A stretch of DNA of 64,000 nucleotides from Mucilaginibacter sp. L3T2-6. GTDB lineage: Bacteria; Bacteroidota; Bacteroidia; Sphingobacteriales; Sphingobacteriaceae. The notes under the pieces were generated by a model. It worked only from the letters and a program-made list of their open reading frames with translations. It was not told the DNA's origin and ran no database searches. Below are positions 16,796-25,470 of this stretch, piece after piece. The position numbers and the translations under genes were made by a program. The first letter of the stretch is position 1. Each line of letters starts with the position of its first letter. The stretch is taken from positions 222,491 to 286,490 of the forward strand of contig NZ_JAUMKC010000005.1 of assembly GCF_030519355.1 (NCBI RefSeq). The letters are read 5' to 3'.

Positions 16796-17197
16796 ATGAA
16801 TTCAGAACAGGAAAAAAACAGCCGCAAATTCGATCCGACAAAATCAGAGCTGGAGATATTGCAGGTGCTTTGGGAATACGGCCCGTCTACAGTGCGCTTT
16901 GTGAATGATAAGCTGAATGAGCAAAAGGACGTGAATTACACCTCTACTTTAAAGCTGATGCAGATTATGGTGGATAAGGAGATACTTAAGCGTGATGAAA
17001 GCCAGATGAAACATGTTTATCACGTGATTGAGGACGAGCAAAAAACCAAAAATCACCTGCTGAATAAGTTTGTAGAGTCGATGTATAAAGGCTCATCAGG
17101 CAATTTGGTGATGCAGATCCTGGGCAACAACACCCCGTCGAAAGAGGACCTGCGGGCCATAAAGGAATTATTAAACAAGCTGGATAAAGACCAGTAG
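16796..17197 (+). CDS. BlaI/MecI/CopY-family transcriptional repressor
   Basis: The 133-residue protein matches the BlaI/MecI family: a winged helix-turn-helix over about residues 14-85 (TKSELEILQVLWEYGP, VNYTSTLKLMQIMVDKEIL) and a C-terminal dimerisation helix region. Members repress their own operon until cleaved or displaced by the partner M56 membrane protease. The partner gene starts 22 bases downstream. A 12-bp palindrome in the promoter spacer is the likely operator. The ATG at 16796 is the only start that keeps the conserved N-terminus. What the pair controls besides itself is not visible; there is no beta-lactamase nearby. Confidence 0.9.
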   Translation: MNSEQEKNSRKFDPTKSELEILQVLWEYGPSTVRFVNDKLNEQKDVNYTSTLKLMQIMVDKEILKRDESQMKHVYHVIEDEQKTKNHLLNKFVESMYKGSSGNLVMQILGNNTPSKEDLRAIKELLNKLDKDQ

Positions 17198-17219
17198 AAA
17201 ACTCATAAATAAACCAAAG

Positions 17220-19154
17220 ATGGAACTAACAGCAACAGGCGGCATATCAGGCGGTCAGCTCATAAAAGCGTTAGGCAACACATTAATGCATTCGTTATGG
17301 CAGGGCGTATTGCTGGCTATAGCCGCGGGCTTAATCATCAGCCTTACGCGAAAACAAACGGCAGCACTCAGGTATAACCTGTTGCTTACAGCCCTGCTGT
17401 TATTTACCGGTGGGGTTATCATTACCTTTTTATGGCAGCTGCAACCGGCATCCGGCGCGCACGAGGTAACAAACATAACTGCGGCATCGCCTGCTCTTAA
17501 CGGCGCAGCTAATGCGCAACCGGTGATTGTATATAATGAAGCAAAACCTGTTTTAACAGCTATGTTGCTGACGTATTTTAACCGGTATTGCAATATGATT
17601 GTAATGGTTTGGTTTTTAATTATTTGTATTAAAAGCATTAAACTGGCGGCCGGTGTGTACGAAGTTTACCAGTTAAGGCGTATTAAAATTACCCCCGTAA
17701 GCAAGTATTGGGAAGATAAATTAGCGCAGCTATCCGCGCAGCTTAAAATAAAACAAGTTATTGATATTGCAGAGTCTGGCATGGCGAAAGTGCCGATGGT
17801 GATTGGCCACCTTAAGCCTTTGATCCTTATCCCGGTGGGCTTTATTAACGCCCTTACTACGGATGAAGTAGAGGCGATACTGGCGCACGAACTGGCCCAT
17901 ATCCGCCGCCGCGATTACCTGGTAAATCTGCTGCAAAGCTTTATGGAGATCGTATTCTTTTTCAACCCGGCCGTTTTGTGGATCTCTGAACTGATTAAAG
18001 CCGAACGCGAAAACTGCTGCGACGACATAGCGATAGCCTGCACCAATAGCAAATACGGCTACATACAGGCGCTGTTAAGCTGCCAGGAATATCAGCCTTC
18101 CCCCGGCCTCGGTATGGCTATGGCCGGACAAAAAAGCAACCTGCTCGACAGGGTGAAACGAATAGTAAACAATAACAACCAATCATTAAACATCATGGAA
18201 AAAACACTGCTTACCATAGGTTTGGTAGCTGCCGGTATATGTACAGTTGCATTTTCATCGGCAAAAAAAGAGATTAAGGCTGATCCTATCCACCAAATCG
18301 CCGCTAAAAAGCTAACCAGACCGGCCGTTATAGCCGCCGCTCAACCGATGCTATCAAAAACCGCGGTCAGGGCCGCCCTTTCTGCCGGCAAAAATGCTGT
18401 GAATGTATCCGCTGCCAGCCAGGCGCAACCGGCAGCCGGATTAAACCCATATACACAGCCAAAAGAAGCAGAAGCGCCTGCCGATACCGTAAGAGGCGGG
18501 ACTTACCTGTACAAACCGTCGGATTTTGTTGATGGTACTACGATGAAGGTTATGGCAAGCAAGGACGGCAAAAAACAAACGGCTTACCTTTTTAAACGGG
18601 ATGGCATTTTATACCAGTTTTTTATGAAAGGAACCCATGCCACGGCCGTATACGTTAATGGCGAACAAAAACCGGTGAGCCAGTATCAGTCTAAAATTGA
18701 TGAATTAATAGAAGAGTATGACGATATTGCCGCAGCGCCTGTACCCCCGGTTCCGCCGGTAAATGCAATGGAAGCCTTGCAGCCGCCAAAACCTGCGAAA
18801 ATGGTTCCGCCAGTGTTGGCAATGCAGCCGCCTGCACCCTTAAAGCCAATGACGGCCGCTTTGGCTATGGCAAAACCAATGCCTCCGATGAAACCGATGC
18901 CGCCAATGGCAATGATAGCTCCAATGAAACCGCTGCCACCGGTTAAAATGGACACCATGTTTACCATAATTACCCAATCGCTTATAAAACAGGGCGTAAT
19001 TAAAGACAAAAACGATTATGACTTAGACATCAATAACAAGTATCTGTCGGTTGACGGGGTTAAGCAACCGGAAGAATTACACAAGCAGGTGCTTGATAAG
19101 CTAAAGATAAAGCCGGGCGATAAAGTGAACTGGCATTTCAGCAAGCATGAGTAA
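17220..19154 (+). CDS. BlaR1-like M56 family membrane metallopeptidase
   Basis: The 644-residue protein has several N-terminal transmembrane segments (about residues 22-42, 50-68 and 120-140) and the M56 zinc protease site HELAHIRRRDY at about 224-234, with ERENCCDD supplying the third ligand. In BlaR1/MecR1 this domain cleaves the paired repressor after signal binding. Another hydrophobic segment is near 330-345. The C-terminal half lacks a penicillin-binding-type sensor; instead it has a Pro/Met-rich stretch of PPxxP and KPM repeats (about 505-575) and a small C-terminal domain (LSVDGVKQPEELHK). The signal is therefore unknown. It forms an operon with the BlaI-like gene. Confidence 0.88.
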   Translation: MELTATGGISGGQLIKALGNTLMHSLWQGVLLAIAAGLIISLTRKQTAALRYNLLLTALLLFTGGVIITFLWQLQPASGAHEVTNITAASPALNGAANAQPVIVYNEAKPVLTAMLLTYFNRYCNMIVMVWFLIICIKSIKLAAGVYEVYQLRRIKITPVSKYWEDKLAQLSAQLKIKQVIDIAESGMAKVPMVIGHLKPLILIPVGFINALTTDEVEAILAHELAHIRRRDYLVNLLQSFMEIVFFFNPAVLWISELIKAERENCCDDIAIACTNSKYGYIQALLSCQEYQPSPGLGMAMAGQKSNLLDRVKRIVNNNNQSLNIMEKTLLTIGLVAAGICTVAFSSAKKEIKADPIHQIAAKKLTRPAVIAAAQPMLSKTAVRAALSAGKNAVNVSAASQAQPAAGLNPYTQPKEAEAPADTVRGGTYLYKPSDFVDGTTMKVMASKDGKKQTAYLFKRDGILYQFFMKGTHATAVYVNGEQKPVSQYQSKIDELIEEYDDIAAAPVPPVPPVNAMEALQPPKPAKMVPPVLAMQPPAPLKPMTAALAMAKPMPPMKPMPPMAMIAPMKPLPPVKMDTMFTIITQSLIKQGVIKDKNDYDLDINNKYLSVDGVKQPEELHKQVLDKLKIKPGDKVNWHFSKHE

Positions 19155-19182
19155 AATAACGTCAAAATAAAAGCATCCACGG

Positions 19183-19213
19183 GGCCGGGCAATTAAGCCT
19201 GGCCTTTGTTTTA
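19183..19213 (+). terminator. Terminator after the blaR1-like gene
   Basis: GGCCGGGC (19183-19190) pairs with GCCTGGCC (19197-19204, one G-T pair) and is followed by TTTGTTTT. Confidence 0.7.
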
Positions 19214-19350
19214 ACAGATTAAATCCGTTGCGTCACGGTATCGCTCTTATACAACAGTTGATAGCGGGGCTACTGCCGCAGCAGCAACCAGAGATACGGC
19301 CGCCTGCGTTCCATAATTTTCCGTATTTTGGGCCGTTTTAGGAAAGCTGT

Positions 19351-19407
19351 CTTCCGGATTCTCCGTCTTTCGGACTTTACGGGCTTGCGGGCTTTTCGGA
19401 CTTCTTC
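19351..19407. repeat. Degenerate CGGACTT short-repeat cluster
   Basis: About six degenerate units of the form YTTNCGGRCTT run up to four bases before the histidine kinase ATG. They are open in frame with the kinase gene, but the repetitive Arg/Phe-rich translation looks non-coding. Confidence 0.5.
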
Positions 19408-19411
19408 AAAC

Positions 19412-20629
19412 ATGAATCCATACCAACAAAAAAAACGCTGGAAATATTTGTTACTGGTCTTCGCGGTAGTTATTGCCAGCGGCTCCCTGCTTTATACCAG
19501 CCACCTGGCACGTAACATTGCACGGTCTGAGCGGACACGCGCAGAGGTATGGGCGCTGAGCATGAAGCAGCTTTTACAGTCGGATGATGACGATTTTTTA
19601 AGCTATACTTATGCTGTTCGGGATAGCCTGAGCGTACCGGCCATTGTTACCAACAGTAAGGGCGAGGTTCAGTTTACCCGTGGACTCGACCCAACTAAAA
19701 CCCATATTAAGCTGGAGGCCGAAACCAACAAGGCAAAAACATACGACCCTGAATACTTTAAACGCGAGCTGGCGTATATGAAAGAACAGCATTCGCCAAT
19801 AAAATATAAAGTTTACGGAGAGCAGTGGCTGGTTTATTATAAAGACTCGGCCTTGCTTACACAGCTTAAATTCTTCCCGTATATACAGCTTTCGGTGATC
19901 GCCATCTTTTTGCTGATGGCTTATACGGCATTCAGCTCCTCGCGCAAATCGGAGCAGAACCAGGTTTGGGTAGGCCTGGCCAAGGAAACCGCCCACCAGC
20001 TTGGCACGCCAATATCATCGTTAATGGCATGGATCGAACTGATGAAGGAAAAATTCAACGCTACCGACGATGCCCTTATTGCCGAGATGGAGAACGATGT
20101 AAAACGCCTCGAAATAGTAGCCGACCGCTTCTCGAAAATAGGCTCGACGCCTAAATTGGAGGAGCACAAGGTTTACGAGGTAGTAAAGGATTTTGTGGAT
20201 TATTTTAAAGTGCGGGTAAGCAAAAACATCAGCTTTGAGCTTAGCGGCAACCCCCATTTACAGGCCGGCCTTAATGTGCCGTTGTTTGATTGGGTACTTG
20301 AGAATCTGTTAAAAAACGCGGTAAACGCCATTGAAGGCAAGGGAAGCATTAAGGTTGATGTTTCGGGCAATAAGATAAAAAAACAGGTTTTTATTGATGT
20401 AACCGACACAGGCAAGGGCATCCCGCGCTCCAAGTTCGATACGGTTTTTCAGCCGGGTTATACCACACGCAAGCGGGGCTGGGGCCTGGGCCTCTCGTTA
20501 ACCAAAAGAATGATAGAGAGCTACCACGGCGGGCAGATATTTGTAAAGGATTCGGAGGTTGGGAAAGGCACAACATTTAGGATTATCTTAAAAAATATAC
20601 GACATGATAAACAGACCAAACGCCGATGA
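19412..20629 (+). CDS. Membrane sensor histidine kinase (orphan)
   Basis: The ATG at 19412 gives 405 residues. Two transmembrane helices (about 11-31 and 155-175) flank a sensor region of about 120 residues. The phospho-acceptor is His195 in AKETAHQLGTPISSLMAW, followed by the ATPase core: N box LENLLKNAVNAI, G1 DTGKGIP and G2 KRGWGLGLSL. The in-frame codons upstream of 19412 run through a short-repeat cluster and are probably not translated. No response regulator gene is adjacent, so the partner is elsewhere. Its 3' end overlaps the following DinB gene by 26 bases, which implies translational coupling. The signal sensed is unknown. Confidence 0.9.
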   Translation: MNPYQQKKRWKYLLLVFAVVIASGSLLYTSHLARNIARSERTRAEVWALSMKQLLQSDDDDFLSYTYAVRDSLSVPAIVTNSKGEVQFTRGLDPTKTHIKLEAETNKAKTYDPEYFKRELAYMKEQHSPIKYKVYGEQWLVYYKDSALLTQLKFFPYIQLSVIAIFLLMAYTAFSSSRKSEQNQVWVGLAKETAHQLGTPISSLMAWIELMKEKFNATDDALIAEMENDVKRLEIVADRFSKIGSTPKLEEHKVYEVVKDFVDYFKVRVSKNISFELSGNPHLQAGLNVPLFDWVLENLLKNAVNAIEGKGSIKVDVSGNKIKKQVFIDVTDTGKGIPRSKFDTVFQPGYTTRKRGWGLGLSLTKRMIESYHGGQIFVKDSEVGKGTTFRIILKNIRHDKQTKRR

Positions 20630-21116
20630 GTACTCGGAGTATGCAGCACGCTACATTAGCCTGGTAGGCAGCGGGCAGATAGTGGACATTCTTGAACAAC
20701 AAAAAGAAGAAAGCTACAGGCTATTTACGGGTATAGGCGAGGAAAAATCGAAATATGCCTATGCCGAAGGTAAATGGACGATTAAACAGATGATTGGCCA
20801 CATGGCAGATACCGAGCGGATATTTGCTTACCGTGCGCTTGTTTTTTCGCATGAGTCTGTTACTCTTCCGGGGTTCGACCAGGACGTTTACATGCAAAAG
20901 GCCACTTTTAACGACCGGCCGCTTGAAGATTTGGTAAATGAATTTAAAACAGTACGCGAGGCCAGCATTTACCTGTTTAAGTGGATGACCGATGAACAAT
21001 CCAAACAGAAAGGAATCGCCAGCGGGAGCCCGTTTTCACCGAGAGCTTATGCTTACATGATAGCCGGTCATGAGCTGTATCATTGGAATGTGCTTAAGGA
21101 ACGGTATGGGATATAG
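20604..21116 (+). CDS. DinB-family four-helix protein
   Basis: The 170-residue protein has the DinB/YfiT-like four-helix bundle pattern with three candidate metal-ligand histidines: one in QMIGHMADTERIF (about residue 66) and two in AGHELYHWNVL (about 157 and 161). Family members bind a divalent metal, and some transfer thiols such as bacillithiol; the substrate here is unknown. It overlaps the histidine kinase gene by 26 bases in another frame, so the two are surely co-transcribed. A functional link between them is possible but not shown. Confidence 0.85.
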   Translation: MINRPNADEYSEYAARYISLVGSGQIVDILEQQKEESYRLFTGIGEEKSKYAYAEGKWTIKQMIGHMADTERIFAYRALVFSHESVTLPGFDQDVYMQKATFNDRPLEDLVNEFKTVREASIYLFKWMTDEQSKQKGIASGSPFSPRAYAYMIAGHELYHWNVLKERYGI

Positions 21117-21120
21117 CTTT

Positions 21121-21266
21121 TTGAGTTGATTGAGTTGGATTAAGTTATCACGGAGAGCGGGATCGCCTTAGCCGGTAACAGCGAAACGTTTCAGACGCCC
21201 CGCTGCTACACTTAAATCATTCGTTGGGTTTACTTTAACTTAATCAACCTAATCCAACTTAATCAA
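21121..21266. repeat. Inverted pair of TTGAGTTGATT-type short repeats
   Basis: GTTGATTGAGTTGGATTAAG near 21126-21145 is matched in inverse near 21241-21265 (CTTAATC, CTAATCCAAC), with about 90 bases between. It lies between the convergent DinB and DUF6249 genes. It may act as a weak bidirectional terminator or be another short-repeat family. Confidence 0.5.
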
Positions 21267-21276
21267 CCGCTACAAA

Positions 21277-21669
21277 TTACTCTTCCAGTTTATTCCCGCC
21301 ATTTTTATCCGACTCTTTCTTTTCCATCAGGAAAGAAACGAACAGGCCTGCGCCGCCAAATATGGCTATCAGGGCAAAGTAGATGGCAACATTGCCGTCG
21401 TTATCGAAGTCGTTAGCCATGTGCTTGAATACTGTATGGTCTAACAAGTAGGAGAAGAACAGTCCAGCGCCTGCACCTATCAATAAAAGGCCCCATTTTA
21501 ACGTTTGAAAAGGCGCCGATTGCGGCTTATACCGGCGTGGGTCCATTCCGCGCTCGATCATCGCCATTCTTTCTCTTTTGGCCAAATAAACTATGCCAAA
21601 AATCATTGCAAAAAGGGCGGTTGGAATTATTATGCCTGCCATTACCCCAAGTTCTCCGGTTCTGTCCAT
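21277..21669 (-). CDS. DUF6249-like small membrane protein
   Basis: The 130-residue protein has three predicted transmembrane segments (about residues 8-28, 58-76 and 93-112) and a conserved cytoplasmic linker KRERMAMIERGMDP between the first two, which is typical of the DUF6249 family. The C-terminus is charged. Function is unknown. In other Bacteroidota similar proteins often sit beside sigma factor genes, but none is present here. The gap upstream (21670-21955) holds only the promoter of the next gene and a few GTTGTAA-like repeats. Confidence 0.7.
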   Translation of the reverse strand: MDRTGELGVMAGIIIPTALFAMIFGIVYLAKRERMAMIERGMDPRRYKPQSAPFQTLKWGLLLIGAGAGLFFSYLLDHTVFKHMANDFDNDGNVAIYFALIAIFGGAGLFVSFLMEKKESDKNGGNKLEE

Positions 21670-21920
21670 GATGTTTTATGTTTTAAGTTAATAAAGTGCT
21701 TATTTATTTCACCGTCCATCGGTGTATTTGTAGGTTATGACCACATTTTTTTTGAGGAGGTTACAGTTAATTTGAAAAAAGTTGTAATAGTTGTAATCGT
21801 TGCAGTGATCCGGTTGCCTGCAACGGTTGTATAGTTTTGGATATTGTAGTTATTGTGCTGATTAAGAATCTTTTACAACGACTAGCCGGTAACGGCAAAC
21901 AGCCGGCTAAAGGGTAAGAT

Positions 21921-21950
21921 TTGGCCTTAATGAAAAAATTCCTACCTTTG
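21921..21950 (+). promoter_or_regulatory. Promoter of the O-methyltransferase gene
   Basis: TTG (21921-21923), 19 bases, then TACCTTTG (21943-21950) is an exact match to the Bacteroidota consensus. Only five bases separate it from the ATG at 21956, so the transcript should be leaderless or nearly so. Confidence 0.7.
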
Positions 21951-21955
21951 CCGCC

Positions 21956-22594
21956 ATGGAAATTTTGGATGCTACACTCCAAACGTACCTGGATGCCCAC
22001 TGTGAACCCGAGCCCGAAGCGCTTCAGTTCATCAACCGGGAAACCTACTTAAAGGTGCTGCGGCCGCATATGCTGTCGGGGCATTACCAGGGGCGGGTGC
22101 TTAGTTTCCTCAGCAAGATGGTGCAGCCCAAGCACATCCTGGAGGTGGGCACCTTTACCGGTTATGCCACCATCTGCCTGGCCGAAGGCTTAACCGAAGA
22201 CGGCGAAATCCATACCATAGAAGTGAACCGCGAGCTGGAAGAGATGCTCAATTCACATTTTAAGCTAACAAGTGTTGGCAAAAAAATAAAACAGCATTTT
22301 GGCGATGCTACAGCTATAATTCCGGTTTTACCGGTTGATAGCTGGGATTTGGTGTTTATTGATGCTGATAAAAAGAATAATTATACCTATTTTCAACTCG
22401 TAATAGATAAAGTAAGACCAGGAGGTTTAATAATAATTGACAACGTGTTGTGGAAAGGCAAGGTGTATGGCGACGAAAAAGATGCCGACACGGAGCTTAT
22501 CCGGCAACTAAATGACCAAATTTCCGTAGACAGCCGCGTAGAAAAAATGATTTTGCCCGTGCGTGATGGATTGCTGGTCATCAGAAAAAAGTAG
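21956..22594 (+). CDS. Class I SAM-dependent O-methyltransferase (YrrM/COMT-like)
   Basis: The 212-residue protein belongs to the catechol-O-methyltransferase-like family. HILEVGTFTGYATICLAEGL (about residues 60-79) is the SAM-binding motif I, HTIEVNRELEE follows, and DLVFIDADKKNN and LIIIDNVLWKGKV carry the metal-binding acidic residues. It is cytoplasmic; the substrate cannot be told from sequence. It leads a cluster with two glucosaminidase genes, the first starting three bases after its stop, so co-transcription is likely. Confidence 0.9.
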   Translation: MEILDATLQTYLDAHCEPEPEALQFINRETYLKVLRPHMLSGHYQGRVLSFLSKMVQPKHILEVGTFTGYATICLAEGLTEDGEIHTIEVNRELEEMLNSHFKLTSVGKKIKQHFGDATAIIPVLPVDSWDLVFIDADKKNNYTYFQLVIDKVRPGGLIIIDNVLWKGKVYGDEKDADTELIRQLNDQISVDSRVEKMILPVRDGLLVIRKK

Positions 22595-22597
22595 ATT

Positions 22598-23149
22598 ATG
22601 AAAAAACTCGTACTAATTACAGCGTTGCTGGGCACAGCATTAATGGCTGCTGCACAAAAGAACACCCCAAAATCATACGTAGAACAGCATAAGGATGATG
22701 CGATCCGCATTATGCACCAAACCGGTGTGCCTGCAAGCATAGTATTGGGTGTGGCTATGCATGAGTCGGGTTGCGGTAACAGCAAGCTGGCGCAAAAACT
22801 GAATAACCAGTTTGGCGTTAAAGGCGGCGGCGGAGCTGTTTACTACGATAAACACAACAAGCCTGTAAAAACCAAATACAAACGTTATGAGTCCGTACTG
22901 GAGTCGTTCCAGGATTTTGCCCGCATCATGACAGAGCGCAGCGAATTCCGCGGCCTTGCAGATAAGTTCAGCCATTTTGATTACATGGGCTGGGCAAAAG
23001 GCATCCAGAAACGCGGCTATTGCAGCAGCCATACCTGGGCATCGCAGGTAATGGGTATCATCAAAAAATATCAGCTTTATAATTTCGATGAAAATCCGGC
23101 CACTGCCGAAAACGAGCCAAACCAGGCCGAGATTGCACAAAATCGTTAA
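22598..23149 (+). CDS. Exported glucosaminidase-domain protein
   Basis: The 183-residue protein has a signal peptide (MKKLVLITALLGTALMAAAQ) and a FlgJ/LytF-type glucosaminidase domain: GVPASIVLGVAMHESGCGNSKLA with the catalytic glutamate, NNQFGVKG, YESVLESFQDFARI and YMGWAKGIQKRGY. It should cut between GlcNAc and MurNAc in peptidoglycan, in the periplasm. It starts three bases after the methyltransferase stop. The next gene is a paralogue with an added LysM domain, so this looks like a tandem duplication followed by divergence. Confidence 0.9.
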   Translation: MKKLVLITALLGTALMAAAQKNTPKSYVEQHKDDAIRIMHQTGVPASIVLGVAMHESGCGNSKLAQKLNNQFGVKGGGGAVYYDKHNKPVKTKYKRYESVLESFQDFARIMTERSEFRGLADKFSHFDYMGWAKGIQKRGYCSSHTWASQVMGIIKKYQLYNFDENPATAENEPNQAEIAQNR

Positions 23150-23250
23150 AAATCAGCATAAAGCGAAACCTGCTTATCTACAATTGCGTTATAAGTCACT
23201 AATTGCAGCCGGGGCAAACCGGGCTGGTTGATATTGATTTATTATTGAAG

Positions 23251-24081
23251 ATGAGGAAGATCATATACGTATGGATGGGGTTGCTTTTGATAACGGCATG
23301 CTCGGCACGCAAAGGGGCAACCAAAGATAAAATTGCGCGAAAGAATAACCGCAGCATTCAGCAATTGCGCGGCGATGCGGCCAACTACACCCCCATAACT
23401 TCGTTACAGTATATTGAACGCTATAAGGACATTGCCATAAAGGAAATGAACCTGTATGGCATACCTGCAAGCATAACCCTTGCCCAGGGCCTGTTTGAAA
23501 GCGGCAGCGGCAATGGCGACCTGGCCCGTTATGCCAATAATCATTTCGGCATAAAAACGTCGCCAGCATGGACGGGCAAAGTGTATTATAAAGACGATGA
23601 TAACCACAACGACAGCTTCCGCGTTTACGACAGGCCGGAAGATTCGTTCCGCGACCATTCCCTTTTCCTCCAAAAGAAAAATTACGCACACCTTTTCGAG
23701 CTTGATAAAAATGATTACAAAGGCTGGGCCTACGGATTAAAAAAAGGCGGTTATGCCACTAACCCCAAATATCCGCAGCTGCTGATCGGCATTATTGAAA
23801 AATATAACCTCGACAGGTTTGACAGCCCGGAAGGCAGCGAGGTAGCCAAAATAAAACGTGTAGACAAAGTATTTACTACGATAGATAAAAAGGAAGATAA
23901 AGCAATAAACGATTCAATACAAAACCCGCCTGTCGCTGCAAAATTTTATACCATTAAGCGCGGCGACACTTTGTACAATATTTCCAAACGCTTTAATGTT
24001 GATATTGACAGCCTGAAAGCGATGAACAACCTTGACGGCAATAATATTAAGATAGGGCAAAAGATAATGCTGACGAAATAG
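23251..24081 (+). CDS. Glucosaminidase lipoprotein with LysM domain
   Basis: The ATG at 23251 gives 276 residues starting with a lipoprotein signal (MRKIIYVWMGLLLITAC, lipobox Cys17). A glucosaminidase domain follows (IPASITLAQGLFESGSG, NNHFGIKT, YDRPEDSFRDH, YKGWAYGLKKGGYAT), and a C-terminal LysM (about residues 230-275: YTIKRGDTLYNISKRF, GNNIKIGQKIML) should bind peptidoglycan. It is probably outer-membrane anchored. The frame is open 16 codons upstream, but that start would place extra residues before the signal peptide. It is a paralogue of the preceding gene. Confidence 0.9.
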   Translation: MRKIIYVWMGLLLITACSARKGATKDKIARKNNRSIQQLRGDAANYTPITSLQYIERYKDIAIKEMNLYGIPASITLAQGLFESGSGNGDLARYANNHFGIKTSPAWTGKVYYKDDDNHNDSFRVYDRPEDSFRDHSLFLQKKNYAHLFELDKNDYKGWAYGLKKGGYATNPKYPQLLIGIIEKYNLDRFDSPEGSEVAKIKRVDKVFTTIDKKEDKAINDSIQNPPVAAKFYTIKRGDTLYNISKRFNVDIDSLKAMNNLDGNNIKIGQKIMLTK

Positions 24082-24106
24082 CGTAATATTAATACACTTT
24101 TTGGCC

Positions 24107-25387
24107 TTACACCGCCTGTAAAGGATGCTCCTGATCCTTTAAGATCATATCCTGTTCCTTCTTCAGTTTCTCCCGGCGCAGGTAACGCCAGTGCAGGCCG
24201 CCTATTGCTAAAGCAGCAACTCCCTCGAACAATAAGGTATCGGATGCGCCGATAAAGTGCGACACAAAGCCTACGAGTAAACCGCCCAGTGGCTGCATAC
24301 CAAAAAAGGCCATGGCATAAAAGCTGATGACCCGGCCGCGCATATCGGGCGCTACGGTAGTTTGTATCAGCGTATTGCTTACCGTAATCTGCGACATCAT
24401 GCCAAAACCGGCTATGGTTGCAAAAGCCAGGGCCAGCCCATAATGATGCTCGTGAGAGAATAATATAAGCCCTGCACCAAATACCAGCGTGTTGATAAAC
24501 AGGATTTTTTTAAGATTTGCGCCAGCCTTTTGCGATGCCAGGAATATGGCGCCCAAAAAGGCACCCAACCCTATAAAACTGTCGATAACGCCAAATGTAG
24601 AGGCTGTTCCGTTAAAAACGTCTTTGGCATAATAGGCTATCAGTGTGTTAAACGGTAAAACCATCAGGCTGATCAAGCCGAGCATCATTAATATAAATGC
24701 GATCGACGGCGTACGTTTGAGATAAGATAAGCCTTCTTTCAATTCGCCGAATACGTTTTTGGGATGTTCTTTCCGTTGATAGGCGGGCAGCTTCATCATG
24801 AGCAATGAGCAAATTACCGCCACAAAGCTTAATGCGTTAAACAAAAAGCAAACGCCATCGCCCAGGGCTTCCAGCACCAGTCCCGCCAATGCGGGCCCCA
24901 CAATACGCGAAAGGTTTACCATCGATGAATTTAGAGCCAGCGCATTCGGCAGATCGTTCTTATCGTTCACCATCTCATAAACCAGCGCCTGCCGTGCCGG
25001 CACATCGAAAGCATTGATTATACCGAGCATAACGCTTAAGCCTAATATCTCCCAGACCTGGTAATGATTGAACAATATCAGTATCGCCAGCAACCCTGCC
25101 TGTACCAGCGAGGCGATCTGTGTAATGAGCAACACCTTATAGCGGTTGTACCTGTCGGACACTACGCCGCCAATAAGCGAAAATAAAAAAGAGGGGAATA
25201 AACTTGCAAAGAGTGTTACCCCGAGCATCAGGGTAGAATGTGTTAAAGAATAAATCACCCAGCTTACTGCCGTCTTCTGCATCCAGGTACCGATAAGCGA
25301 TACAGATTGCCCGGCAAAATATAACCTGTAATTGCGGCTTTTAAAGGCAGCGAATGTTCTGAATGATTTAATAGTTTGTGTTGTCAT
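24107..25387 (-). CDS. MFS transporter, EntS/DHA3-like exporter
   Basis: The 426-residue protein has about twelve hydrophobic segments and the MFS signature SDRYNRYKVLL after the second helix; its N-terminus (FAAFKSRNYRLYFAGQSVSLIGTWMQ) is characteristic of the EntS/MFS_3 group of drug or siderophore exporters. Substrate is unknown. A MarR-type regulator gene lies upstream on the same strand, 83 bases away, and a 13-bp palindrome GAACC-GTA-GGTTC (25430-25442) is in the gap. The arrangement suggests a regulator-controlled efflux pump. Confidence 0.88.
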   Translation of the reverse strand: MTTQTIKSFRTFAAFKSRNYRLYFAGQSVSLIGTWMQKTAVSWVIYSLTHSTLMLGVTLFASLFPSFLFSLIGGVVSDRYNRYKVLLITQIASLVQAGLLAILILFNHYQVWEILGLSVMLGIINAFDVPARQALVYEMVNDKNDLPNALALNSSMVNLSRIVGPALAGLVLEALGDGVCFLFNALSFVAVICSLLMMKLPAYQRKEHPKNVFGELKEGLSYLKRTPSIAFILMMLGLISLMVLPFNTLIAYYAKDVFNGTASTFGVIDSFIGLGAFLGAIFLASQKAGANLKKILFINTLVFGAGLILFSHEHHYGLALAFATIAGFGMMSQITVSNTLIQTTVAPDMRGRVISFYAMAFFGMQPLGGLLVGFVSHFIGASDTLLFEGVAALAIGGLHWRYLRREKLKKEQDMILKDQEHPLQAV

Positions 25388-25470
25388 TTATTCCTTCCCT
25401 CGTATCGTTTCATTAAAAAGAACCGTAGGTTCAATATGATTGGAGCGCCTGATGTAAATCTGCATTTGTA

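Noticed and set aside
19328..19411. N-terminal extension of the histidine kinase by 28 codons
   Set aside because: The extension is the translation of a degenerate short-repeat cluster and precedes the first transmembrane helix with Arg/Phe-rich sequence; the ATG at 19412 fits better.
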